Part shown: in pieces, positions 1 through 6,166 of the stretch | How positions within the stretch are numbered: position 1 is the stretch's first letter | How the letters are laid out: each line of letters opens with the position of its first letter | Assembly (NCBI GenBank): GCA_934630555.1 | Contig: CAKTXB010000077.1 | Location: 1 to 8,172, forward strand | Origin: an uncultured Oscillospiraceae bacterium | GTDB lineage: Bacteria > Bacillota > Clostridia > Oscillospirales > Oscillospiraceae | Direction: 5' to 3' | Length of the DNA stretch: 8,172 nucleotides | Notes under the pieces: model-generated | What the model saw: only the letters and a program-made list of their open reading frames with translations | What the model was told of the DNA's origin: nothing | Databases searched by the model: none | Program-made: the position numbers and the translations under genes

Positions 1-350
1 AGCCTTGCGTCGCAGAGTGTCAGCTCGCGTTTACTCTCGTCGATGACCAGCACGCGCGTGCAGTCTGCGCCTGCGCTTTCTAATCGCGGCTTGATGGTAT
101 CCGCCAGACCGTCCTCGGCGGTCTGGTAGATCACGTTCATCGGCTCCGCCGCCCGTTCACACTCCGGCAGCGGATCGCCGCGCGTCAGCGCTGCAATGAC
201 AGCGAGAATGAAGCTCGTTTTGCCCTCGCCGGGGTCGCCTTGAAGGATCGTCAGCTTGCCCAACGGGATGTAAGGATACCAGAGCCATTGCACCTCCTCC
301 GCATTGATTTCACTCATGGAAATCAGTTTTAGTGGTGTGTTTCCTGTCAA
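1..350 (-). CDS. RepA-like AAA ATPase, N-terminal part (truncated by window edge)
   Basis: This is the first 117 residues of a RecA/RepA-like ATPase of the AAA_25 type; the gene continues beyond position 1. A Walker A motif, GDPGEGKT, is seen at residues 38-45. It follows a WLWYPYIPLGKLTILQ segment typical of this family, and VIYQTAEDG (73-81) and RVLVIDES (99-106) resemble the later core strands. I chose the TTG start at 350 because GGAGGAG (356-362) sits 5 bases upstream; an in-frame ATG at 317 has no such site. Family members are common on integrative elements and plasmids of Clostridia, where they are thought to act as replication or DNA-handling helicases. The divergent neighbour is a sigma-like gene. 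The family call is firm; the exact role is not known from sequence. Confidence 0.85.
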   Translation of the reverse strand, partial: MTGNTPLKLISMSEINAEEVQWLWYPYIPLGKLTILQGDPGEGKTSFILAVIAALTRGDPLPECERAAEPMNVIYQTAEDGLADTIKPRLESAGADCTRVLVIDESKRELTLCDAR

Positions 351-367
351 AAAATCTCCTCCGAATC

Positions 368-417
368 AAAAAGTAAAGGTGCGCACCACGTTTTTCGCGG
401 CACGCACCTTTCTACTT
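368..417 (-). promoter_or_regulatory. Terminator-like hairpin in the leader of the AAA ATPase
   Basis: Read as minus-strand RNA, AAAGGTGCGTGCCGCG pairs with CGTGGTGCGCACCTTT around an AAAAA loop. That gives 16 base pairs, three of them G-U, and is followed by AC and a run of five T. The same DNA read as plus-strand RNA does not pair fully, because its C-A positions mismatch. The structure therefore looks built for minus-strand RNA. It ends only a few bases before the ATPase ribosome binding site, so it could be an attenuator for that gene or the leftover terminator of a lost upstream gene. Confidence 0.6.
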
Positions 418-430
418 GTAGTATCTGCAA

Positions 431-1119
431 ATGCAAGGGTTCATCGCTTCTGTTGCAAAGGACGCAGCGCAGAGCTTTGGCTGTGCAGACAAAGAAACGC
501 TGGGTGAGCTGTGTGCCGAAGGCGCGTTAGAGCTTTGTGAGCGCCTTTTCACCGGGGCGTATGACGAGGATCGCGGAAAATTGACAACATATCTGCATCC
601 GTTTCTGCGTGACAAGATGTACCGCTATTTGGAGACAAACCTCGGTGCGGCGGCACTGCCCAAGGACGAAATGCAGCGGATCAAGCAGGCGCAACGGCTG
701 CACAAGGAGGAGACGCTTTTCCCGGATGAAGTTGCACAGACGCTTGGCGTTTCTGCTGAAAAAGCTGCGCAGATGACCGGCTGCAAGACGAAGCCGCTTT
801 CTATCTCTGCGCTTTCGGGTAACGATTCAGACGATGATCCGCTTGCATGGCTGCTGCTCGACCAGCACACCCTCACACCTGAGGAACTGGAGCAGCTTTT
901 CCGTACGCTCAGCGCGAAAGACCGCGCGATCCTCGGTCATACCAACGGCATGTTCGGCTACGAAAACTGCCTGCGGACGAACTGGGTCTGCGCGAAATGC
1001 TCCCACCGGACGGTGTGACCAAAGCCAGAAAAGCCGCATTGGAGCATCTGCATAGCCGGTATCCCGGCAGCGGCCCGCACCTCAGGCGGGATGTGTACTA
1101 TGCGCTGAAGGATATATAA
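431..1119 (+). pseudogene. Sigma-70-like factor, frameshifted
   Basis: The intact frame runs from ATG 431 to a stop at 1016-1018 (195 residues). Residues 3-72 resemble sigma region 2, including YDEDRGKLTTYLHPFLRDKMYRYLE (positions 44-68, key residues D45, G49, Y54, R60). Residues 77-113 resemble region 3, and 149-178 start region 4. At the A-run 963-966 the frame breaks: adding one A gives GYEKLPADELGLREML and a sensible region-4 helix-turn-helix up to TAA 1117-1119, for about 229 residues in all. No ribosome binding site is seen before 431, an in-frame TAG lies at 419, and the N-terminus seems some 15-25 residues shorter than usual, so the 5' end may also be damaged. Likely a mobile-element sigma factor in decay; a sequencing error in the A-run is the alternative. 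Confidence 0.7.
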
Positions 1120-1128
1120 AAGGAACCC

Positions 1129-1156
1129 GCACTGGTGAAAAGCCGCAGACCACTGC
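1129..1156. terminator. Weak bidirectional terminator candidate
   Basis: GCACTGGT (1129-1136) can pair with ACCACTGC (1149-1156) with one mismatch. T-rich sequence follows on both strands (plus: CTTTGTTTTG; minus: TTCCTTTTATA). It lies in the 53-base gap between the convergent sigma-like gene and the C_GCAxxG gene. The stem is short, so this is tentative. Confidence 0.35.
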
Positions 1157-1172
1157 CGGACTTTGTTTTGCT

Positions 1173-1616
1173 TCAGTTGTGCAGAATGTCCTGATACTTG
1201 TCCAGAAACTCTGTCGTCAACTCCGCCGCCAGATACATCAGCTCGATGCAGCTCAGACCCTGCTGCTCAGCACGCAGTTTTCGTAATGTTGTGCACGTCG
1301 CTGCACCTGCGCGCTGCTCAAACGCTCCGGCCAGCGCCTTCACAGCTGCATAAAATTCGCGCTTATACGCCGCATTTCCGGCAAAATCCGAACCGTATCG
1401 GCTGCTGAACACCATCGCTGCGCCGGCCAGCGCACCGCACGTCAGCCCATAATAGCCCATGCCGCCGCCAAATCCCGCGCCAAGGCGCAGGACCTCGTCC
1501 TGCGGCACACGGAACTCCTCGGCAAATGCTGCACAAACCGCTTGACAGCAGTTGCAGCCCTGCCCATGCACCGCGTCAATGCGCGCCCGTATTTCCTGGG
1601 AAATTGCAAACTCCAT
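1173..1616 (-). CDS. C_GCAxxG_C_C family protein
   Basis: A 147-residue small protein recognised by its cysteine pattern: CNCCQAV (residues 21-27), a glycine-rich LGAGFGGGMG (45-54), TCGALAG (59-65), then single cysteines at 108 (ATCTTLRKL) and 123 (LSCIEL). This matches the C_GCAxxG_C_C family, thought to be redox-active or metal-binding, whose biochemical role is not established. No signal peptide is visible; the CGALAGAAMVF stretch is hydrophobic but too short to be a clear membrane segment, so the protein is probably cytosolic. The ATG at 1616 is chosen because GGGAGGA (1624-1630) lies 7 bases upstream; an in-frame TTG at 1637 lies upstream of that site and is less likely. The gene is transcribed alone from the promoter at 1648-1676, divergently from the NSS symporter. 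Confidence 0.85.
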   Translation of the reverse strand: MEFAISQEIRARIDAVHGQGCNCCQAVCAAFAEEFRVPQDEVLRLGAGFGGGMGYYGLTCGALAGAAMVFSSRYGSDFAGNAAYKREFYAAVKALAGAFEQRAGAATCTTLRKLRAEQQGLSCIELMYLAAELTTEFLDKYQDILHN

Positions 1617-1647
1617 AGATCCATCCTCCCAATCCAAATCTATGCTC

Positions 1648-1676
1648 AGTATACAACAAAACGCCCAAAAAGTAAA
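1648..1676 (-). promoter_or_regulatory. Promoter of the C_GCAxxG gene
   Basis: On the minus strand TTTACT (1671-1676) and TATACT (1648-1653) are separated by 17 bases. The predicted RNA start, near 1641, lies just before the ribosome binding site at 1624-1630. Confidence 0.6.
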
Positions 1677-1718
1677 ATCAAAATATGGCTCGCCTTAGTG
1701 CATCTGCGCAGTATGGTC

Positions 1719-1747
1719 TTGACTTTTTTCCCGCAGTGCTTTAAAAT
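1719..1747 (+). promoter_or_regulatory. Promoter of the NSS symporter leader
   Basis: TTGACT (1719-1724) and TAAAAT (1742-1747) are separated by 17 bases, close to the sigma-A consensus. It would start RNA near 1754, leaving a leader of about 100 bases before the symporter start at 1854. Confidence 0.7.
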
Positions 1748-1803
1748 GAAAAAGACATCGGGCAAGCTGAGTGCCCAGAATTCGGAAAGAGAGCAGACCG
1801 CTT

Positions 1804-1835
1804 CCGCGCAGACAGTTCGCTTGCGCGGTTTTTTT
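1804..1835 (+). terminator. Intrinsic terminator hairpin in the symporter leader (candidate attenuator)
   Basis: CCGCGCA (1804-1810) pairs with TGCGCGG (1822-1828) around an 11-base loop and is followed directly by seven T (1829-1835). It sits about 50 bases after the predicted RNA start and 18 bases before the symporter start codon. An alternative pairing, CGGAA (1783-1787) with TTCCG (1802-1806), would use the left arm and prevent the terminator. A small hairpin GGGCA/TGCCC (1760-1764/1772-1776) lies upstream. I do not recognise a known riboswitch or a T-box sequence in it. Confidence 0.65.
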
Positions 1836-1853
1836 GTCGGTCAGGTAACACAC

Positions 1854-3185
1854 ATGAGACATCACAAGAATACCAAGAGCTTTGCCAGCCGCTGGGGCTT
1901 TATCCTCGCCTCCGTCGGCTCGGCAGTCGGCATGGCCAACGTCTGGGGCTTCCCCAATAAAATGGGCAGCAATGGCGGCGGCGCGTTTTTGCTGATCTAT
2001 CTGCTGTTCATCTGCATTTTCAGCTATGTCGGCCTCCCGGCAGAGTTTGCCATGGGCCGCCGCGCGGCCACGGGCACGCTGGGCGCGTATGAAAATGCCT
2101 GGGCCACCCGCGGCAAGGCGGCAGGGAAGACCGGCGGTGTCCTTGGCTGGCTGCCGCTGGCAGGCTCTTTATGCATTGCACTGGGCTATGCCGTTATCGT
2201 CACCTACATCCTCAAGGCGCTCGTTGATTCGCTTGTCGGCACGCTCATGACCGCCGATACAGCCACATGGTTTGCCTCGTTCTCCGAGCAGCCGTATTCT
2301 GTTATTCCCTACCACATCATCGTCGTGGTCGGTACGCTGCTCACGCTCTATCTCGGTGCGCACAGCATCGAAAAGACGAACAAGATCATGATGCCGCTGT
2401 TTTTCATCATTTTCCTTGTTCTTGCCGTCCGCGTAGCGTTCCTGCCCGGCGCAGCCGAGGGCTACCGTTTCATGTTCACCCCGCGCTGGGAGGCGCTCAA
2501 AAACCCCATGATCTGGATCTGGGCCATGGGGCAGGCATTCTTCTCCCTCTCCGTTACCGGCAGCGGCATGATCGTCTATGGCGCCTATCTCTCCAAAGAG
2601 GAAGACGTCGTCGGCATGGCGCGCCATACCGCCATCTTTGACACCATCGCCGCCGTCGTGGCCGCGCTCGTCATCATCCCGGCCTGTTTCAGCTACGGTC
2701 TCGATGTCGGTGCAGGCCCGAGCCTGCTGTTTGTCACGCTGCCTACCATCCTGCAGGACATCCCATTCGGCCGCGTGTTTGCCATTATCCTGTATCTGGC
2801 CATGATTTTTGCCGGCGTCAGCTCCCTGCAGAATATGTTTGAAGCTGTGGCAGAATCGCTTTTGCATAAATTTCCCAAGCTCAGCCGTACCGCCGTGCTT
2901 GGCATCCTCTGCGTTCTGTGCCTCGGCATCGGCCTCACCATGGAGCCGATCTCCAAATGGGGCCCGTGGATGGATCTCGTCTCTATCTACATCATCCCCA
3001 TCGGCGCAACGCTCGGTGCCATCTCGTGGTTCTACGTCATGAAAAAGGACGAGCTCCTTGCTGCCGTCAACACCGGCAGCACCAAACACCGCGGCAAGCT
3101 TTGGTACAGCGTCGGCCGCTATATCTATGTGCCCCTTGCTATCATCCTCTGCGGTGTAGCCCTGTTCCTGCACGTTGCGTTCTAA
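1854..3185 (+). CDS. Sodium-dependent transporter, neurotransmitter:sodium symporter (NSS/SNF) family
   Basis: A 443-residue membrane protein with about 11 predicted helices, the usual number for bacterial NSS members such as MhsT. Such proteins import amino acids or related amines with sodium; the substrate here cannot be told. TM1 has the family pattern GSAVGMANVWGFP (residues 22-34) followed by GSNGGGAFLL (38-47). TM6 carries GQAFFSLSVTGSGMIVYGAY (226-245), and TM8 carries AGVSSLQNMFE (320-330), whose serines align with the Na2-site residues of LeuT. The near-invariant arginine of the WRFP motif (LeuT R30) is glycine here (G32). The ATG at 1854 fits the family N-terminus and has a weak CAGG upstream; an in-frame ATG at 1746 overlaps the -10 box and is not credible. 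The gene has its own promoter, a leader terminator and a strong terminator downstream, so it is probably monocistronic. Confidence 0.92.
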   Translation: MRHHKNTKSFASRWGFILASVGSAVGMANVWGFPNKMGSNGGGAFLLIYLLFICIFSYVGLPAEFAMGRRAATGTLGAYENAWATRGKAAGKTGGVLGWLPLAGSLCIALGYAVIVTYILKALVDSLVGTLMTADTATWFASFSEQPYSVIPYHIIVVVGTLLTLYLGAHSIEKTNKIMMPLFFIIFLVLAVRVAFLPGAAEGYRFMFTPRWEALKNPMIWIWAMGQAFFSLSVTGSGMIVYGAYLSKEEDVVGMARHTAIFDTIAAVVAALVIIPACFSYGLDVGAGPSLLFVTLPTILQDIPFGRVFAIILYLAMIFAGVSSLQNMFEAVAESLLHKFPKLSRTAVLGILCVLCLGIGLTMEPISKWGPWMDLVSIYIIPIGATLGAISWFYVMKKDELLAAVNTGSTKHRGKLWYSVGRYIYVPLAIILCGVALFLHVAF

Positions 3186-3196
3186 ACAAAAAAACC

Positions 3197-3231
3197 AACG
3201 CCCCGCGGGGGAGACCCCCGCGGGGCGTTTT
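3197..3231. terminator. Strong bidirectional terminator between NSS and LysR genes
   Basis: A perfect 15-base-pair stem, AACGCCCCGCGGGGG (3197-3211) with its complement at 3215-3229, has a three-base AGA loop. TTTTC follows on the plus strand, and a run of eight A before the stem gives a T-run on the minus strand. It serves both convergent genes. Confidence 0.9.
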
Positions 3232-3271
3232 CATGCGTACGCCGGTAAATCATTTTTCCCGCGGCTCGTTT

Positions 3272-4123
3272 TCAAATACCTCCCAAAAATTCATGTGCCA
3301 GCCCGCCAGCACCTGTGTGCTTTAAATACACCACGTTCAGCTCATGCGCCCCCGTGAGCGGCGGACACCAAAAGTGCCCAAACTGTGCTTCCTGCCCCAC
3401 AACGGCTTCATACAGAAAGCTGACGCCGCAGCCATCGCGCACCAGCTCCCGGATGAGCTTAAAGCTGCTGATGCATACCCGCCCCGCAAAGACAGCCGTC
3501 GAATAGCCCACCGCGTGAAGCGCCTGTTCCAGCAAATTGCGCGTGCCGGACCCGGGTTCCCGCAGAATGAGCCGCTGCCCAAACACGGCCTCCAGCGTGA
3601 CTGTTTGGCCGCTGAACGGGTGCTCGGGCGCGCATATGCCGATAAACGGCTCATTGCGCAGCAGAAAATGTTCATAGCGCTGTTTGTCAAAAACGCCCTC
3701 CAACACCACAAAATCCAGTGCTCCGGCTTCCAGCTGCTCCAGCAGATGGGCAGTGTTGTCCACCGTAAAAAAGAGCTCATGCTCCGGCTGCTGTAAAAAG
3801 CGCCGGATCTCCGGCAGCAGAATATAATCCCCGATGGACTTTGTCGCGCCGATGCGCAGCGCCATTTTCTGCGGCTGTGTCAGCGCCTGGCGCAGCTGCA
3901 TGGCATTGTAGCGCCAGCTGTAGGCATACTGCTCCAGCAGCTCGCCCTGCGGCGTTTTTTGCAGCCGCCGTCCGTCATACGTAAACAGCCGTACACCGTA
4001 ATAGGCCTCCAAGGCCTGGATCTGCTTTGTCACCGCTGGCTGTGTCAGGCTGCACGCTTCCGCAGCCCGGCGATAGTTCATCGTCTGGCACAGTGTCAAA
4101 AATGTTTCCAGCTTCTGTTCCAT
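3272..4123 (-). CDS. LysR family transcriptional regulator (YeiE/CysL-like)
   Basis: A 283-residue LysR regulator of normal length. The N-terminal winged helix-turn-helix is seen at residues 5-60 (FLTLCQTMNYRRAAEACSLT, then QPAVTKQIQALE at 28-39), followed by a linker helix and a periplasmic-binding-like effector domain from about residue 88. The stretch LILREPGSGTR (185-195) is typical of the YeiE/CysL/CbbR branch, several members of which sense small sulfur or carbon metabolites. The ATG at 4123 is chosen because AGGAGG (4129-4134) lies 5 bases upstream. It is divergent from the YeiH-family gene, from which its start is separated by 108 bases, and very likely controls that gene and itself. 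The effector is unknown; a sulfur anion such as sulfite is a guess from the yeiE/yeiH parallel. Confidence 0.9.
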   Translation of the reverse strand: MEQKLETFLTLCQTMNYRRAAEACSLTQPAVTKQIQALEAYYGVRLFTYDGRRLQKTPQGELLEQYAYSWRYNAMQLRQALTQPQKMALRIGATKSIGDYILLPEIRRFLQQPEHELFFTVDNTAHLLEQLEAGALDFVVLEGVFDKQRYEHFLLRNEPFIGICAPEHPFSGQTVTLEAVFGQRLILREPGSGTRNLLEQALHAVGYSTAVFAGRVCISSFKLIRELVRDGCGVSFLYEAVVGQEAQFGHFWCPPLTGAHELNVVYLKHTGAGGLAHEFLGGI

Positions 4124-4146
4124 GCACACCTCCTGATAACTGTTAG

Positions 4147-4160
4147 GAATCATATCATTC
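4147..4160. promoter_or_regulatory. Candidate LysR operator
   Basis: GAATCATATCATTC is an imperfect palindrome with a single mismatched pair. It lies between the LysR promoter and the LysR start, and its centre is about 53 bases upstream of the predicted YeiH-gene RNA start. That position would suit both LysR autorepression and activation of the exporter gene. This is inference from position and symmetry only. Confidence 0.35.
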
Positions 4161-4171
4161 TAAAATATAAT

Positions 4172-4200
4172 TTTACTTTATTATACTGCGACCCTATAAT
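4172..4200 (+). promoter_or_regulatory. Promoter of the YeiH-family gene
   Basis: TTTACT (4172-4177) and a perfect TATAAT (4195-4200) are separated by 17 bases. The predicted RNA start near 4207 leaves a leader of about 25 bases. Confidence 0.65.
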
Positions 4201-4208
4201 AAAGGCAA
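4180..4208 (-). promoter_or_regulatory. Promoter of the LysR gene
   Basis: On the minus strand TTGCCT (4203-4208) and TATAAT (4180-4185) are separated by 17 bases. It lies almost on top of the opposed promoter at 4172-4200, so RNA polymerase could hardly occupy both at once. Confidence 0.6.
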
Positions 4209-4231
4209 ATTGCAACAGGAGCGTGGAAAAC

Positions 4232-5272
4232 GTGAAAAAAATCGTCCAATATCTCTCTGGCGTCGCAATGGCGCTCGTGCTGGCCGCCATTGCCAAGGGG
4301 CTGGAATCCCTGGAAGCTGCCGCCGGCCTTGAGCTCATCGGCGCGTCTGTTATAGCGCTGTTTCTCGGAATGCTCGTTAACCGCTTCTATGCGCCCAATG
4401 CAGCAACTGCACCGGGCATCAAATTTACCTCCAAAAAAATACTGAAATTTGCCATCATTCTGCTCGGCGCCAGCCTGAACCTGACAACGGTCCTTACGGT
4501 TGGCCGCTTTTCGCTCACCGTCATGCTCTTCACGCTGGCCACATGCTTCGGCCTCGGCTCGCTCATCGGCAGGGCATTGGGCCTCAACTGGAAAACATAC
4601 AGCCTCATCAATGCCGGCACAGGCATCTGCGGCGGCTCTGCCATCGCCGCCATCGCCCCGGTCATTGAGGCCAGCGACCTTGACATTGCCTACGGCATGT
4701 CAGCGACGTTCCTCTTTGATATGGCCATGATCCTGCTATTCCCAATTTTTGGGCGCTGGATGGGCTTGTCCGATGCCGCTTTCGGCCTCTGGGCCGGCAC
4801 TGCCGTCAACGATACCTCCAGCGTTGTCGCCACTGGCTATGCCTTCAGCGAGGCTGCCGGCGACTTTGCTACCATGGTCAAGCTCACCCGTACACTCGCT
4901 ATCATCCCCACAGTCCTCGTATTCGCAGCCATCCAGCTGCGGCTTAAAAAGAAAGAGGCGGCCGCCGGTGCGGCCGTGCAGGTGCGCATGAAGTCCGTAT
5001 TCCCGTGGTTCATCCTCGGTTTCCTTACTATGTCGGCTCTGTGCAGCGTAGGCCTCATCCCGGCAGCGCTTGCCGCCACGCTCAAGAGCGTCAGCAAATT
5101 CCTCATGGTCGCGGCACTGGCCGCCATCGGCCTCAACACCAGCTTTAAAGCCCTCTGCAAGTCCGGCGCAAAGCCGATGCTGCATGGCTTCATCGTGTCA
5201 CTGCTCGTCGTCATCGTTGCCATCGGCGTTGAGTACTGGCTCGGAGCTGCTCCAAACGGCACGCTTGGCTGA
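4232..5272 (+). CDS. YeiH family putative sulfate/sulfite exporter (UPF0324)
   Basis: A 346-residue polytopic membrane protein of the YeiH family (Cons_hypoth698), of normal length with roughly ten hydrophobic helices. Family hallmarks are GTGICGGSAIAAIAP at residues 129-143 and AVNDTSSVVATGY at 191-203, at equivalent places in two related halves, and LKFAIILLGASLNL (71-84). Members are annotated as putative sulfate exporters; enterobacterial YeiH has been linked to sulfite, and the substrate here is not proven. I prefer the GTG at 4232, 10 bases after AGGAG (4217-4221); another in-frame GTG at 4223 is only one base from it. The gene is divergent from a LysR regulator, a pairing also found in enterobacteria (yeiE/yeiH), and is followed by two hairpins, so it is probably transcribed alone. 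Confidence 0.9.
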   Translation: MKKIVQYLSGVAMALVLAAIAKGLESLEAAAGLELIGASVIALFLGMLVNRFYAPNAATAPGIKFTSKKILKFAIILLGASLNLTTVLTVGRFSLTVMLFTLATCFGLGSLIGRALGLNWKTYSLINAGTGICGGSAIAAIAPVIEASDLDIAYGMSATFLFDMAMILLFPIFGRWMGLSDAAFGLWAGTAVNDTSSVVATGYAFSEAAGDFATMVKLTRTLAIIPTVLVFAAIQLRLKKKEAAAGAAVQVRMKSVFPWFILGFLTMSALCSVGLIPAALAATLKSVSKFLMVAALAAIGLNTSFKALCKSGAKPMLHGFIVSLLVVIVAIGVEYWLGAAPNGTLG

Positions 5273-5280
5273 ACTGACAA

Positions 5281-5315
5281 AGAAGCCCCACCGCCCTAAA
5301 GGCGGCGAGGCTTCT
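5281..5315. terminator. Hairpin terminator after the YeiH-family gene
   Basis: AGAAGCC (5281-5287) pairs with GGCTTCT (5309-5315), and CCGCC (5291-5295) with GGCGG (5301-5305), with a small internal mismatch and a short loop. It begins 8 bases after the stop codon; the T content downstream is modest. Confidence 0.65.
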
Positions 5316-5341
5316 CTCATTATCTTTAGCGAGCAGATTAA

Positions 5342-5380
5342 AAACCGCGTCTGCAAAATAAAAAATTGCAGATGCGGTTT
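5342..5380. terminator. Intrinsic terminator of the TIM-barrel gene
   Basis: AAACCGCGTCTGCAA (5342-5356) pairs with TTGCAGATGCGGTTT (5366-5380), 15 pairs with one wobble or mismatch. On the minus strand a run of T follows, ending the convergent gene whose stop is at 5397. It can back up the hairpin at 5281-5315 for the plus strand. Confidence 0.8.
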
Positions 5381-5396
5381 CCATGATCTGAATGCA

Positions 5397-6065
5397 TCAA
5401 TCGCGGTATGACGACATGACCTGCCGGAACAGCTGCTGTGTGGATGGCGGGGTATAGGTGATGGCATTTGCTCCGGCGGCTACAGTTTCAGCAATGCTTT
5501 CCTCCGTATTTCCGCTGGAGGCAATGATAGGCACGCCCGGGAACTGCGCACGGATCTTACGCACAACGTCCGGCGTTGCCTGCGCGCAGGCAACGTTCAG
5601 AATGGAGGCCCCCGCGTCCAAACGTGCCTGAATGTCTGTATCTTCGCGCGTGATCGTGATGATAACCGGCAAATCGACGGCCTTTGACACGGCCATCAGG
5701 TTGAGGTCAGAGATGGGCGCGTTCAAAACCACGCCCATCGCGCCCTGCGATTCCACGTCTTTGGCCAGCGACACGGTGCGCAGACCCTTTGTAATGCCAC
5801 CGCCCACACCGCAGAATACCGGGATGTACGAGGCCTTGATGAGCGCGTCGCTGATGGCCTGCTGCGGGGTGAACGGGTAGACGGCGAACACCGCGTCCGC
5901 GTCGCAGTTGCGGATGATGGCAAGGTCCGTTGTGAACACAAAGCTCTTGATACGGCGTCCATAGATGACAATGCCGCTGGCCTGATAAACGCTGCGCGGC
6001 AGGCGCAGAATGTTATGCCGCAGTCGGCTGTCGATCTGGGGGATCTGGCTGGGCTGTTCCGGCAT
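5397..6065 (-). CDS. Conserved TIM-barrel protein of unknown function (often annotated 'hydrolase')
   Basis: A 222-residue protein with the alternating strand-helix pattern of a phosphate-binding TIM barrel. Strands are visible as SFVFTTDLAI (41-50), AVFAVYPF (58-65), IPVFCGVGGGI (81-91), GAMGVVLNAP (108-117), DLPVIITI (131-138), ASILNVA (153-159), VPIIASSG (178-185) and ANAITYTPP (199-207). SSGNTEESI (183-191) and the GGG at 88-90 look like phosphate- or ligand-binding loops. Close relatives occur widely in Clostridia under the vague label 'hydrolase'; I know of no proven reaction. Length is normal for the group. ATG 6065 has AAGGAG 8 bases upstream. It is divergent from a TetR regulator, which may control it. 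Cytosolic; no signal peptide. Confidence 0.75.
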   Translation of the reverse strand: MPEQPSQIPQIDSRLRHNILRLPRSVYQASGIVIYGRRIKSFVFTTDLAIIRNCDADAVFAVYPFTPQQAISDALIKASYIPVFCGVGGGITKGLRTVSLAKDVESQGAMGVVLNAPISDLNLMAVSKAVDLPVIITITREDTDIQARLDAGASILNVACAQATPDVVRKIRAQFPGVPIIASSGNTEESIAETVAAGANAITYTPPSTQQLFRQVMSSYRD

Positions 6066-6097
6066 GGCAGTTTCTCCTTTTGCAATCTATTTGTTCC

Positions 6098-6125
6098 ATT
6101 ATACAGGAATTACGGGAGAATGCAA
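6098..6125 (-). promoter_or_regulatory. Promoter of the TIM-barrel gene
   Basis: On the minus strand TTGCAT (6120-6125) and a perfect TATAAT (6098-6103) are separated by 16 bases, leaving a short leader before the ribosome binding site. Confidence 0.6.
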
Positions 6126-6137
6126 GCATTTTCCTGT

Positions 6138-6166
6138 TTGCAAATTGCGAATAAACATGGTATCAT
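6138..6166 (+). promoter_or_regulatory. Promoter of the TetR gene
   Basis: TTGCAA (6138-6143) and TATCAT (6161-6166) are separated by 17 bases. The -35 overlaps the palindrome TTTGCAAA (6137-6144). The promoter is flanked by TGTTTG (6135-6140) and CAAACA (6171-6176), a possible autoregulatory operator. Confidence 0.6.

Noticed and set aside
963..967. Programmed -1 frameshift in the sigma-like gene
   Set aside because: The sequence C GAA AAC does not form a proper slippery heptamer at the P-site codon; simple deletion or sequencing error is more likely.
1542..1853. N-terminal extension of the NSS symporter frame
   Set aside because: The stretch overlaps the divergent gene, both promoters and the terminator hairpin, and adds residues with no family similarity; ATG 1854 fits the family.
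1754..1853. T-box or known amino-acid riboswitch in the symporter leader
   Set aside because: No TGGxACCGCG T-box antiterminator sequence, and the leader of about 100 bases is too short for a typical T-box; no glycine or lysine riboswitch signature is visible.
2169..3173. 334-codon open frame on the minus strand opposite the NSS symporter
   Set aside because: Low-complexity, charged translation rich in D, G and H, typical of the antisense of a membrane protein gene; the plus strand clearly encodes the symporter.
3197..3229. Perfect GC-rich inverted repeat as a mobile-element end
   Set aside because: Its 15-pair stem, three-base loop and flanking T-runs on both strands, between two convergent genes, fit a bidirectional terminator.
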